Source: Enterobacteriaceae bacterium 89
GTDB taxonomy: Bacteria > Pseudomonadota > Gammaproteobacteria > Enterobacterales > Enterobacteriaceae
NCBI GenBank assembly: GCA_014156375.1
Contig: RQJH01000003.1
Span: 744,001 to 808,000, forward strand
Length of the DNA stretch: 64,000 bases
Direction of reading: 5' to 3'
The notes below the pieces were generated by a model. That model had not been told where the DNA came from. It made no database searches and saw only the letters and a list, made by a program, of their open reading frames with translations. This document shows, piece by piece, positions 29,718 through 38,343 of the stretch. Positions within the stretch are counted from its first letter, which is position 1; the number at the start of each line of letters is the position of its first letter. Both the position numbers and the translations under genes were made by a program.

Positions 29718-31310
29718 ATGCTAACTGCGCAAAACTTGATTATGGGATACCGACGCAAGCGGATCATCGTCTGCCTGCTGGTCGCCCTTTTAACGCTGTT
29801 ACTCACCTTCGGCCTCAGATTTATTTCGCAGCGCAGCCTAAATCAACAACGCATTGACGCCTACGCGCAGCATGCGGTGGAAAGCCTCGATAAAGTACTG
29901 ATTCCTGTGGCCGGGAAGCGTCATGAGCTGACAAGCCTGGTGGGCCAGCCCTGTGAGAACGTCCATCTGCCGATGCGTAAACTGGCTGCCGCTTTGCAGA
30001 CGTTACGCTCCATCGCGCTGGTGAAATCCGGCGTGTTGTACTGCTCAAGCGTCTTTGGCGACCGTGATGTGATCCTCAGCGAGCGTCAGCCGGGGCTGCC
30101 CGATCCGGCGGCAAAACTGTTGTTGGCGGTAGACCAGTCGCTAATCAAAGGCTCGCCGATCCTGATCCAGTGGTATCCCGCCTCTGCGGACGGTGAAGAC
30201 GGCGTTCTGCTCTCCATCAATATTCATCTGCTGAGCTCACTGCTGCTTGAGCCGCAGGCCCCGCTGATTAAGCGGGTAATTGTCTCGGTCGGGCGCCAGT
30301 ATTACAGCGATTCGCAGGGCGTCAGCGAACAGCTACGGCTGGCAGACGATGAGCAGATTGTGACGCGCAGCTCTGAGCTGTTTCCGTTTGCTATCAGCGT
30401 CTCAACGCCAGGAGCCACTGCGCTTGCGCTGGCCGATCTCCCGGCCCAGGCTCCACTTGCCGTGATCCTCAGCCTGCTGCTTGCCGCGGTGTCGTGGATA
30501 GCCACCGCAGGTCGCGTCAGCTTTACCCGTGAAATTGTACTGGGAATGCACAAGCGGGAATTTGAGCTTTATTGCCAGCCACAGCTGGATACGCGGACGC
30601 AGCAGTGTAACGGCGTGGAGATCCTTCTGCGCTGGAATAACCCCCGCCTTGGCTGGATCTCACCTGAGGTGTTCATTCCTGTGGCCGAAAGGGAAAACCT
30701 GATCGCCCCGCTCACACGCTACGTGATTGCTGAAACCGTTCGCCAGCTCCATTATTTTCCCCGCAGTCCTCACTTCCACATTGGGATCAACGTGGCATCC
30801 AGCCATTTCCTGCAGGGTGCGCTGCTGCGCGACGTTAACCAGTACTGGTTTGCCGCACACCCTCAGCAGCAGCTGGTGCTGGAGCTGACCGAGCGGGACA
30901 ATCTGCAGGGGGTTGATTACCGGCTGGTTCGCGAACTGCATCGCAAAGGCGTCAGGCTGGCGATTGACGATTTCGGCACCGGCAGCAGTGCTCTTTCGTG
31001 GCTCGAGCAACTGCGCCCGGATATTCTCAAAATTGATAAATCTTTCACTAACGCCATTGGCACAGATGCGGTGAACTCGACGGTGACGGACATTATCATC
31101 GCGCTCGGGCAGCGTCTGAATATCGAACTGGTGGCTGAAGGCGTTGAAACACCGCAGCAGGCGCATTATCTGCGCCTCCACGGTGTGCATTTTTTGCAGG
31201 GATATTTGTACGCCCGACCTATGCCGGTGGCGGAATTCCCGCGCTGGCTTGCGGGGGGCTCCCCGCCGCCGAAGGCGCATAACGGGCATCCTCTACCCGT
31301 TATTTTGTAA
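29718..31310 (+). CDS. pdeD: PdeD, membrane c-di-GMP phosphodiesterase (CSS-EAL)
   Basis: Inner-membrane c-di-GMP phosphodiesterase, 530 residues (E. coli YoaD 532). Helix 1 spans residues ~15-33 and helix 2 ~250-265. The periplasmic loop between holds the CSS motif (VLYCSS, Cys-Ser-Ser) that links such enzymes to the DsbA/DsbB redox state. The EAL domain follows: GVEILLRW (EIL in place of EAL, as in E. coli), ELTERD, IDDFGTG, ILKIDKSF, ELVAEGVET and FLQGY, all with catalytic residues present. It ends 3 bp before the convergent yoaE. Confidence 0.94.
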   Translation: MLTAQNLIMGYRRKRIIVCLLVALLTLLLTFGLRFISQRSLNQQRIDAYAQHAVESLDKVLIPVAGKRHELTSLVGQPCENVHLPMRKLAAALQTLRSIALVKSGVLYCSSVFGDRDVILSERQPGLPDPAAKLLLAVDQSLIKGSPILIQWYPASADGEDGVLLSINIHLLSSLLLEPQAPLIKRVIVSVGRQYYSDSQGVSEQLRLADDEQIVTRSSELFPFAISVSTPGATALALADLPAQAPLAVILSLLLAAVSWIATAGRVSFTREIVLGMHKREFELYCQPQLDTRTQQCNGVEILLRWNNPRLGWISPEVFIPVAERENLIAPLTRYVIAETVRQLHYFPRSPHFHIGINVASSHFLQGALLRDVNQYWFAAHPQQQLVLELTERDNLQGVDYRLVRELHRKGVRLAIDDFGTGSSALSWLEQLRPDILKIDKSFTNAIGTDAVNSTVTDIIIALGQRLNIELVAEGVETPQQAHYLRLHGVHFLQGYLYARPMPVAEFPRWLAGGSPPPKAHNGHPLPVIL

Positions 31311-31313
31311 GTT

Positions 31314-32873
31314 TTACTCTTCTTCGTCGTGCGGCGAAGCTTGTTTCACGACCCGAACCAAATCAACCCGGTAATCGTTCGCTTCTACCACGGTGATATC
31401 CAGCGGCGGGACGCTCAGCACATCACCGGCTTTCGGGATATGACCGTTGACCGCAATCACCAGGCCGGCGACGGTGGCGATATCGTCATCGTCATTGAGC
31501 AGGTGATCCAGCCCCAGTGCCTGTTGCAACGCATGCAGGTCAGTCCCACCTTTCACCAGCCAGCCTTCGCCGTCGGCAATGATTTCCGGGGTTTCATCCG
31601 CATCCGGGAATTCACCGGCAATCGCTTCCAGCACGTCGAGCGGAGTAACCAGACCCTGTACCATGCCAAACTCATCGGCGACGATCACAAAGCTGCCACG
31701 GGCACGGCGCAGCACGCCAAGCAGGTTAATCGGATCCAGCGTTTCCGGGACCACAATCGCCGGAGACGCCGAGGCGATAGCCGCCACGTCTTCACCGGCT
31801 TCCAGCGCCACCAGCATCTCTTTGGCACGAACGATACCAATGATTTCATCCAGTTCACCGCGACACACCGGGAACAGGCTATGCGGTGAAGAGAGCAGCT
31901 GCTGGCGAATTTCGTCCACGCTCAGGCTGGCATCCACCCAGCTGATTTCGCCGCGCGGCGTCATGATGCTACGCAGCGAACGCGAAGCCAGGGTCAGCAC
32001 GCCGTTAATCATATAGCGCTCTTCATCCGCAAAGGCACCTTCAGGAACAGGAACGGCCACCGGGTTTTCCGCATCATGTTGAACCACGTTCTGTTTGCGA
32101 CCGCCCATCAGACGCAAAATCGCGTCAGCAGTACGGGCGCGCAGCGGAACGTTCGACTGATGGCGAATAAAGTTGCGGCGTGCAATCTGGTTAAACAGCT
32201 CGATGATGATCGAGAAGCCAATCGCGGCGTACAGATAGCCTTTCGGAATATGGAAACCAAAACCTTCCGCCACCAGGCTCAGACCGATCATCAGCAGGAA
32301 GCTCAGGCAGAGCACCACCACGGTCGGATGTTGGTTGACGAAGTTGGTTAACGGTTTAGACGCCAGCAGCATCACCGCCATCGCAATCACCACCGCAGCC
32401 ATCATCACCGGCAGATGGTTCACCATCCCCACCGCAGTGATCACCGCATCCAATGAGAACACCGCATCCAGCACCACTATCTGAGCGACCACAACCCAGA
32501 AGCTGGCATACCCTTTCCCGTGACCACCGTCATGCTGGCGGTTTTCCAGCCGTTCATGCAGCTCGGTGGTGGCTTTAAACAGCAGGAATATCCCCCCTAA
32601 CAACATAATCAGGTCGCGACCGGAGAACGAGTAGTCCCAGACGCTAAACAGCGGTTTGGTCAGGGTCACCATCCACGAAATCACCGACAGCAGCGCAAGA
32701 CGCATGATCAGCGCCAGCGACAGGCCAATCAGTCGGGCTTTGTCACGCTGCTTTGGCGGCAGTTTGTCCGCAAGAATGGCGATAAAGACCAGGTTATCAA
32801 TACCCAGCACAATCTCAAGAACGACGAGCGTCAGCAGGCCGACCCAGATTGAGGGATCCATTAACAGTTCCAT
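31314..32873 (-). CDS. yoaE: YoaE, TerC-CBS-CorC domain membrane protein
   Basis: Inner-membrane protein of 519 residues. The TerC domain (residues ~1-230, about seven helices) carries [14 protein letters not shown] and [16 protein letters not shown], the acidic-residue helices typical of TerC. Tandem CBS domains follow (residues ~300-420) and then a CorC_HlyC domain ([13 protein letters not shown]...[17 protein letters not shown]). The start ATG at 32873 follows GGAG; the frame to 32888 adds five residues. Function not settled; relatives act in metal export or envelope metalation. Confidence 0.92.
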   Translation of the reverse strand: MELLMDPSIWVGLLTLVVLEIVLGIDNLVFIAILADKLPPKQRDKARLIGLSLALIMRLALLSVISWMVTLTKPLFSVWDYSFSGRDLIMLLGGIFLLFKATTELHERLENRQHDGGHGKGYASFWVVVAQIVVLDAVFSLDAVITAVGMVNHLPVMMAAVVIAMAVMLLASKPLTNFVNQHPTVVVLCLSFLLMIGLSLVAEGFGFHIPKGYLYAAIGFSIIIELFNQIARRNFIRHQSNVPLRARTADAILRLMGGRKQNVVQHDAENPVAVPVPEGAFADEERYMINGVLTLASRSLRSIMTPRGEISWVDASLSVDEIRQQLLSSPHSLFPVCRGELDEIIGIVRAKEMLVALEAGEDVAAIASASPAIVVPETLDPINLLGVLRRARGSFVIVADEFGMVQGLVTPLDVLEAIAGEFPDADETPEIIADGEGWLVKGGTDLHALQQALGLDHLLNDDDDIATVAGLVIAVNGHIPKAGDVLSVPPLDITVVEANDYRVDLVRVVKQASPHDEEE

Positions 32874-33173
32874 GAATAGCTCCGGCAAAGGGCAAAACCT
32901 GTCATCGCCCTGTCAAAAACAGACGTGACTATCTCGGTGCGAAAATTAAGTGGATGGGATGTGGCAGCAACGTGCCAGGGGGTGAAATGGCGTCGGTGAC
33001 GGTCCATATTTCGGGCTATGCCCTATACTCCTGTGTAATTAAACGGAATGTAAACATATCAGAGACAAAAGGGATCTTGCAAAAATTTACGTCTCTTTGC
33101 ATTTTTCATGGTGATTTTTTGCGCTTCAAAATTATTGATTGTCGATGAGTAAATTACGGATCTTCATCACATT

Positions 33174-33201
33174 AATTATTTTTTCACTATCTAAAATAAT
33201 T
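33174..33201. promoter_or_regulatory. Candidate Mlc/NagC-type operator upstream of manXYZ
   Basis: AATTATTTT and AAAATAATT form a perfect 9-bp inverted repeat around TTCACTATCT, 114-141 bp before the manX GTG. Mlc and NagC boxes are A/T-rich palindromes of this shape, and both regulate manXYZ in E. coli. A right half-site ATCACATT (about 33165-33172) just upstream could belong to a weak CRP site. Assignment to Mlc is inference. Confidence 0.5.
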
Positions 33202-33314
33202 CGCGGAAGTTATCAGTTTTTGAACTCTAACCCCTATCTGAATCGATTCGGTGCTAACGAACGGTTCACAAAGCGCCGAACCATTTGGCGTAACGATAAT
33301 AAAGGAGGTAGCAA

Positions 33315-34286
33315 GTGACGATTGCTATTGTAATAGGCACACATGGTTGGGCTGCAGAGCAACTGCTGAAAACAGCAGAAATGCTGTTAGGCGAGCAGGA
33401 AAACGTCGGCTGGATCGATTTCGTTCCAGGCGAAAACGCGGAAACGCTCATTGAGAAATACAACGCGCAGTTGGCAAAACTGGACACCACTAAGGGTGTG
33501 CTGTTTCTCGTCGATACCTGGGGCGGCAGTCCGTTTAATGCGGCAAGCCGTATTGTCGTCGATAAAGAGCAACATGAAGTTATCGCCGGCGTAAACATCC
33601 CAATGCTGGTTGAAACGCTGATGGCGCGTGACGACAACCCAAGCTTTGACGAGCTGGTTGCGCTGGCGGTTGAAACGGGTCGCGAAGGCGTGAAAGCGCT
33701 GAAAGCGAAACCTGTGGAAAAAGCAGCGCCAGTCGCGGCAGCACCAGCGGCACCTAAAGCAGCGGTCCCTGCAAAACCAATGGGTCCAAACGACTATATG
33801 GTTATCGGCCTTGCGCGTATCGACGACCGTTTAATCCACGGCCAGGTCGCTACCCGCTGGACTAAAGAAACCAACGTTACCCGCATCATCGTCGTCAGTG
33901 ATGAAGTTGCCGCTGACACCGTGCGTAAAACACTGCTGACGCAGGTTGCTCCTCCGGGCGTGACCGCACACGTGGTTGATATCGCGAAGATGATCCGCGT
34001 TTACAACAACCCGCAATATGCCGGTGAGCGCGTCATGCTGCTGTTCACTAACCCAACGGACGTTGAGCGTATCGTTGAGCAGGGCGTGAAAATTACCTCC
34101 GTGAATATCGGCGGTATGGCTTTCCGTCAGGGTAAAACCCAGGTGAACAACGCCATTTCAGTTGATGAAAAAGATATCGAAGCTTTCCAGAAACTGAACG
34201 CGCGCGGTATTGAACTGGAAGCACGTAAAGTTTCTACCGACCAGAGACTGAAAATGATGGATCTGATCAGCAAGGTCGGCAAATAA
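33315..34286 (+). CDS. manX: ManX, mannose PTS EIIAB
   Basis: Cytoplasmic EIIAB of the mannose-family phosphotransferase system (mannose, glucose, glucosamine and others). It has 323 residues, GTG start after AAAGGAGG. The IIA domain (residues 1-~130) has the phosphorylated His10 in IVIGTHG. An Ala/Pro/Lys linker (~131-157) is followed by the IIB domain with His175 in RLIHGQVA. E. coli manX is a target of the sRNA SgrS. It is the first gene of manXYZ, with 426 bp of regulatory DNA in front. Confidence 0.97.
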   Translation: MTIAIVIGTHGWAAEQLLKTAEMLLGEQENVGWIDFVPGENAETLIEKYNAQLAKLDTTKGVLFLVDTWGGSPFNAASRIVVDKEQHEVIAGVNIPMLVETLMARDDNPSFDELVALAVETGREGVKALKAKPVEKAAPVAAAPAAPKAAVPAKPMGPNDYMVIGLARIDDRLIHGQVATRWTKETNVTRIIVVSDEVAADTVRKTLLTQVAPPGVTAHVVDIAKMIRVYNNPQYAGERVMLLFTNPTDVERIVEQGVKITSVNIGGMAFRQGKTQVNNAISVDEKDIEAFQKLNARGIELEARKVSTDQRLKMMDLISKVGK

Positions 34287-34347
34287 GCCCAGCCCTGTCT
34301 GCTCACTGAATTTTCAACCTTAAGGCTTATGTTATAGGAGAAGTACA

Positions 34348-35145
34348 ATGGAGATTACCACTCTTCAGATTGTGCTGGTGTTCATCGTCGCTTGTATTGC
34401 GGGTATGGAATCCGTACTTGATGAGTTCCAGTTCCACCGTCCGCTGATTGCCTGTACCCTGATTGGTATGGTCCTCGGCGATATGAAAACCGGTATCATC
34501 ATCGGTGGTACTTTGGAAATGATCGCCCTGGGCTGGATGAACATCGGTGCGGCAGTAGCACCGGATGCGGCGCTGGCTTCCATCATTTCAACCATTCTGG
34601 TTATTGCCGGACACCAGAGCATCGGCGCAGGTATCGCGCTGGCGATCCCTCTGGCAGCAGCAGGCCAGGTTCTGACCATCATCGTTCGTACCATCACCGT
34701 TGCCTTCCAGCACGCGGCTGATAAAGCAGCAGAAAACGGCAACCTGACGGCGATTTCCTGGATCCATGTCTCTTCTCTGTTCCTGCAGGCAATGCGTATC
34801 GCTATTCCGGCAGTTATCGTGGCCGTGTCTGTCGGTACCAGCGAAGTCCAGAGCATGTTGAACGCGATTCCAGAAGTCGTGACCAGCGGTCTGAACATCG
34901 CCGGCGGTATGATTGTGGTCGTTGGTTACGCAATGGTCATCAACATGATGCGTGCTGGCTACCTGATGCCGTTCTTCTACCTCGGCTTCGTGACCGCAGC
35001 ATTCACCAACTTCAACCTGGTTGCGCTGGGTGTGATTGGTGCTGTGATGGCAATTCTGTATATCCAGCTGAGCCCTAAATACAATCGCGTTGCAGGTGGT
35101 CCGGCACAGACTGCTAACAACGACCTCGATAACCAACTGGACTAA
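34348..35145 (+). CDS. manY: ManY, mannose PTS EIIC
   Basis: Inner-membrane EIIC subunit forming the sugar channel with ManZ, 265 residues. Repeated hydrophobic helices include IGGTLEMIALGWMNIGAAVAPD, the conserved EIIC signature (GGTLE). It is preceded by TATAGGAGAAG. ManY/ManZ also serve as lambda DNA-entry and some bacteriocin receptors in E. coli. Confidence 0.97.
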   Translation: MEITTLQIVLVFIVACIAGMESVLDEFQFHRPLIACTLIGMVLGDMKTGIIIGGTLEMIALGWMNIGAAVAPDAALASIISTILVIAGHQSIGAGIALAIPLAAAGQVLTIIVRTITVAFQHAADKAAENGNLTAISWIHVSSLFLQAMRIAIPAVIVAVSVGTSEVQSMLNAIPEVVTSGLNIAGGMIVVVGYAMVINMMRAGYLMPFFYLGFVTAAFTNFNLVALGVIGAVMAILYIQLSPKYNRVAGGPAQTANNDLDNQLD

Positions 35146-35148
35146 CAG

Positions 35149-36009
35149 GTGAGCGAAATGGTTGATATTGCAAAAAATACCACTGAGAAAAAACTCACCC
35201 AGAGTGACATTCGTGGCGTGTTCCTGCGTTCTAACCTGTTCCAGGGTTCATGGAACTTCGAACGTATGCAGGCGCTGGGCTTCTGCTTCTCCATGGTACC
35301 GGCTATCAAACGCCTGTACCCGGAGAACAACGATGCGCGCAAACAGGCGATTAAACGTCACCTGGAGTTCTTCAACACCCATCCCTACGTAGCGGCTCCG
35401 GTACTCGGCGTAACGCTGGCGATGGAAGAGCAGCGTGCTAACGGCGCAGAGATCGACGATGGTGCTATCAACGGCCTGAAAGTTGGTCTGATGGGGCCTC
35501 TGGCCGGTGTCGGTGACCCAATCTTCTGGGGTACCGTACGTCCGGTATTCGCGGCACTGGGTGCCGGTATCGCGATGAGCGGTAGCCTGCTCGGTCCTCT
35601 GCTGTTCTTCGTGCTCTTTAACCTGGTCCGTATGCTGACGCTGTATTACGGCATCTCCTACGGCTACCGTAAAGGCGTGGACATCGTTAAGGATATGGGC
35701 GGCGGCTTCCTGCAGAAACTGACTGAGGGGGCGTCAATCCTGGGCCTGTTTGTCATGGGGGCCCTGGTTAACAAGTGGACGCACGTGAACATTCCGTTGG
35801 TGGTATCGAAAATCACCGGTTCTGACGGCCAGGTTCACGTCACCACCGTGCAGACCATCCTCGACCAGCTGATGCCGGGCCTGGTGCCGCTGCTGCTGAC
35901 CTTCGCCTGTATGTGGCTGCTGCGTAAGAAAGTGAACCCACTGTGGATCATCGTTGGCTTCTTCGTCATCGGTATCGTGGGTTATGCCATCGGCCTGCTG
36001 GGTCTGTAA
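35149..36009 (+). CDS. manZ: ManZ, mannose PTS EIID
   Basis: EIID subunit of the mannose PTS channel, 286 residues from GTG at 35149. The ATG at 35158 (MVDIAKN) is the alternative start. Conserved segments FLRSNLFQGSWNFERMQALGF, GLMGPLAGVGDPIFWGT and the C-terminal helices identify the family. Three bases separate it from manY. A terminator follows at 36025-36054. Confidence 0.96.
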   Translation: MSEMVDIAKNTTEKKLTQSDIRGVFLRSNLFQGSWNFERMQALGFCFSMVPAIKRLYPENNDARKQAIKRHLEFFNTHPYVAAPVLGVTLAMEEQRANGAEIDDGAINGLKVGLMGPLAGVGDPIFWGTVRPVFAALGAGIAMSGSLLGPLLFFVLFNLVRMLTLYYGISYGYRKGVDIVKDMGGGFLQKLTEGASILGLFVMGALVNKWTHVNIPLVVSKITGSDGQVHVTTVQTILDQLMPGLVPLLLTFACMWLLRKKVNPLWIIVGFFVIGIVGYAIGLLGL

Positions 36010-36024
36010 TTTTGCTGTATCCTG

Positions 36025-36054
36025 ACGGGGCCATTTTGGCCCCGTTTTCTTTTC
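36025..36054 (+). terminator. Intrinsic terminator of manXYZ
   Basis: CGGGGCC-ATTTT-GGCCCCGTTTTCTTTT, 16 bp after the manZ stop and 11 bp before yobD. yobD transcription must read through or start here. Confidence 0.9.
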
Positions 36055-36064
36055 TGGAGGATGA

Positions 36065-36523
36065 ATGACCATCACGGACTGGGTACTCGTACTCTTTATT
36101 GCGGCCCTGCTGGGTTACGCCATTTACGATCAGTTCATTATGCCGCGCCTGAATGGCCCCGTGCTGCTGGCGATCCCCCTGCTCCGCCGGAGCCGCGTCG
36201 ACGGCATCATCTTTGTCGGTCTGGTCGCTATCCTCATCTACCAAAACGTGAATGCTCATGGGCAGTTAATCACCACATGGTTATTATGTGCTCTGGCCTT
36301 AATGGGGCTGTATCTGTTCTGGATCCGTACGCCAAAGATTATTTTTAAATCAGCGGGCTTTTACTTCACCAACGCGTGGATTGCCTATTCCCGGATAAAA
36401 GAAATGAATTTATCTGAGGATGGCGTACTGGTGATGCAATTAGAACAACGGCGTCTGCTTGTTCGCGTACGAAATATCGACGACCTTGAACGTATCTACA
36501 AGCTTCTCGTTTCATCTCAATGA
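36065..36523 (+). CDS. yobD: YobD, DUF986 membrane protein
   Basis: Inner-membrane protein of 152 residues, as in E. coli, function unknown. Three hydrophobic segments lie at residues ~5-22, ~45-62 and ~68-85. The C-terminal half is soluble ([30 protein letters not shown]...), resembling a PH-like tail. GGAGGATGA is a strong ribosome site. It follows the manXYZ terminator directly, and is found next to manZ in E. coli and Salmonella. Confidence 0.92.
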   Translation: MTITDWVLVLFIAALLGYAIYDQFIMPRLNGPVLLAIPLLRRSRVDGIIFVGLVAILIYQNVNAHGQLITTWLLCALALMGLYLFWIRTPKIIFKSAGFYFTNAWIAYSRIKEMNLSEDGVLVMQLEQRRLLVRVRNIDDLERIYKLLVSSQ

Positions 36524-36531
36524 GTTATAAT

Positions 36532-36547
36532 TATAGCCATTGCTATA
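36532..36547. promoter_or_regulatory. MntR box 1 upstream of mntP
   Basis: TATAGC-CATT-GCTATA, a perfect palindrome with the TAGC...GCTA core of MntR operators (as in the mntH box). mntP is known to be MntR-activated in E. coli. Confidence 0.75.
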
Positions 36548-36574
36548 TTTGTCGTTATATTGCGCACGATAATT

Positions 36575-36590
36575 TATAGCACTGGCTATA
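36575..36590. promoter_or_regulatory. MntR box 2 upstream of mntP
   Basis: TATAGC-ACTG-GCTATA, the same arms as box 1, exactly 43 bp further on, about four helical turns, so both would face the same side of the DNA. -10-like TATGTT lies at about 36712. Confidence 0.75.
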
Positions 36591-36727
36591 TTCTTAAAGA
36601 TTTCCCCTCATATTTATTAACGTTTCCCTTACCGATAAATCCAAATGAAAATCGTTATCAATAAGCGAAATAAATAACGCTTTTTTGTTATTGTTTTATT
36701 TTCTCAAAATATGTTAAGGTTGCGCCC

Positions 36728-36900
36728 GTCGTTGGGGAGTAGCCGATTTCCAGTCCCGGAAATGTACGTGTCAACATACTCGTTGCAAAACGTGGCACGT
36801 ACGGTTCATCAGCATGATGAGCAGGCGAGACCATAGACATACCACCTGCACTGCGTCCTCTTTCGGATGCAGAATTACTGGGGGCAGTGGTGTGTCATAT
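36728..36900 (+). ncRNA. yybP-ykoY manganese riboswitch (mntP leader)
   Basis: The core GTTGGGGAGTAGCCGATTTC and GAGCAGGCGAGACCATAGAC, with the paired stretch TGTACGTG.../...CACGTACGG between, match the mntP leader of E. coli. Aptamer about 36728-36845. Beyond it CTGCACTGC...GGATGCAG can form alternatively with GGGGCAGTGG near 36880-36890, a plausible expression platform. Mn2+ binding raises mntP expression in the known system. Confidence 0.88.
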
Positions 36901-36926
36901 GGATATTTCCCCGGTCAGGACAAGCG

Positions 36927-37490
36927 ATGACTCTCTCAGCTATTATCCTTCTTGCCTTTGGTATGTCGATGGACGCTTTTGCCGTCTCGATAAGCAAAGG
37001 TGCCACGCTGCAAAAACCTAAATTCTCTGAAGCCCTGCGCACCGGACTTATCTTTGGCTCCGTTGAAGCTATTACGCCGCTTATCGGCTGGGGTCTTGGC
37101 ATGCTGGCCAGCCAGTTTGTGCTGGAGTGGAACCACTGGATCGCCTTTGTGCTGCTGGTTTTCCTCGGTGGCCGAATGATGGTTGAAGGCTTTCGCGGTA
37201 ATGAAGAGGAAGAAGAAGCGCCAACCCGTCACGGCTTCTGGCTGCTGGTCACCACCGCCATCGCCACCAGCCTGGATGCGATGGCCGTCGGCGTCGGCCT
37301 GGCGTTTTTGCAGGTCAATATTATCTTCACCGCGCTGGCGATTGGCTGTGCGACGCTGATCATGACCACCATCGGGATGATGGTTGGCCGTTTCATCGGC
37401 CCGCTGCTTGGCAAGCGAGCCGAAATTCTGGGCGGTATTGTGCTGATTGGCATGGGCGTTGAGATCCTCTGGAGCCACTTCGCCGGTTAA
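36927..37490 (+). CDS. mntP: MntP, manganese efflux pump
   Basis: Inner-membrane Mn2+ exporter with six helices, 187 residues from ATG at 36927 preceded by CAGGACAAG. The upstream in-frame stretch to 36867 lies in the riboswitch platform and is not family sequence. [15 protein letters not shown] and [16 protein letters not shown] contain the paired Asp residues of the two DUF204 halves. It is activated by MntR (two boxes) and by the Mn riboswitch. The stop overlaps the rlmA stop by 4 bp, tail to tail. Confidence 0.96.
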   Translation: MTLSAIILLAFGMSMDAFAVSISKGATLQKPKFSEALRTGLIFGSVEAITPLIGWGLGMLASQFVLEWNHWIAFVLLVFLGGRMMVEGFRGNEEEEEAPTRHGFWLLVTTAIATSLDAMAVGVGLAFLQVNIIFTALAIGCATLIMTTIGMMVGRFIGPLLGKRAEILGGIVLIGMGVEILWSHFAG

Positions 37491-38281
37491 TCTTCCCGCT
37501 GCCAGACCTGCACTAAGAAGTCGGTCTGGCAGCCAAATTGCTCCAGCTCAGCCAGTTTTTCCCACACTTCCGGTTTCGCCCGCCAGGCGAAAGGCGTCAT
37601 CTGCAACAGCGCCACGGCTTCGCTTCCCGTCAGAGTCATTGGATAAGCAATCTGCTGCTCCACAATGCGCTTAAAGCCAGGCAGCTGTTCGCTGTTCGCT
37701 TCATGCAAGCGGATCTCATCATAGATCAGCCCTTTCAGCTCCATCAGATGGCGTGGACCCGGCGTGGCGGTGATCACCAGGCCGCCCGGTTTCACCACTC
37801 TTTCGAGCTCCTGCGGATTACAGGGCGCATAAATGCGTACGACGGCATCCATACAGGCATCGCCGAACGGCAGCCGTTGGCTGGAGGCAACGCAGAAATC
37901 GACCTGTGGATAGCGTTTTGCACCGTAGCGCACAGCCACTTTGGCCACGTCCAGACCCCAGGTATGAGTCGCAATATCGGCAAAAGCATGCGTGTAGTAC
38001 CCTTCCCCGCAGCCAATATCCAGCACGTTTTCAGCCTTCGCCTGGCGAAGATGTTCGCAGATGGCATCGCGAAGCGGCTGGTAATGGCCGGCATCAAGGA
38101 AAGCGCGGCGGGCCTGCATCATCTCCGCGCTGTCTCCCGGATCGCGCGAGCGTTTGTGCTGCACCGGCAACAGATTGAGATATCCCTCTTTCGCCAGATC
38201 GAACTGATGGCGCTGCGGGCAAATAAAGCTGTTGTTGTGGCGCTCAAGCGGCGCGTGGCAGAGAGGACAGCTCCAGGACAT
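37487..38281 (-). CDS. rlmA: RlmA, 23S rRNA G745 N1-methyltransferase
   Basis: SAM-dependent methyltransferase for G745 of 23S rRNA, 264 residues (E. coli 269). The N-terminal zinc site is CPLC...CPQRHQFD (Cys5, Cys8, Cys21, His25). The SAM motif is [33 protein letters not shown] follows. Convergent overlap with mntP; no terminator is evident between them. Confidence 0.95.
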   Translation of the reverse strand: MSWSCPLCHAPLERHNNSFICPQRHQFDLAKEGYLNLLPVQHKRSRDPGDSAEMMQARRAFLDAGHYQPLRDAICEHLRQAKAENVLDIGCGEGYYTHAFADIATHTWGLDVAKVAVRYGAKRYPQVDFCVASSQRLPFGDACMDAVVRIYAPCNPQELERVVKPGGLVITATPGPRHLMELKGLIYDEIRLHEANSEQLPGFKRIVEQQIAYPMTLTGSEAVALLQMTPFAWRAKPEVWEKLAELEQFGCQTDFLVQVWQRED

Positions 38282-38343
38282 GATGGCTCCGGTATCATTG
38301 AAAGGGCGAAAGTGTAACGCTATTCGCCCCCAAGGTGAATGGC

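Noticed and set aside
29718-31310. EIL in place of EAL in PdeD as sign of inactivity
   Set aside because: The same variation is present in E. coli PdeD as I recall it, and the remaining metal and catalytic motifs are complete.
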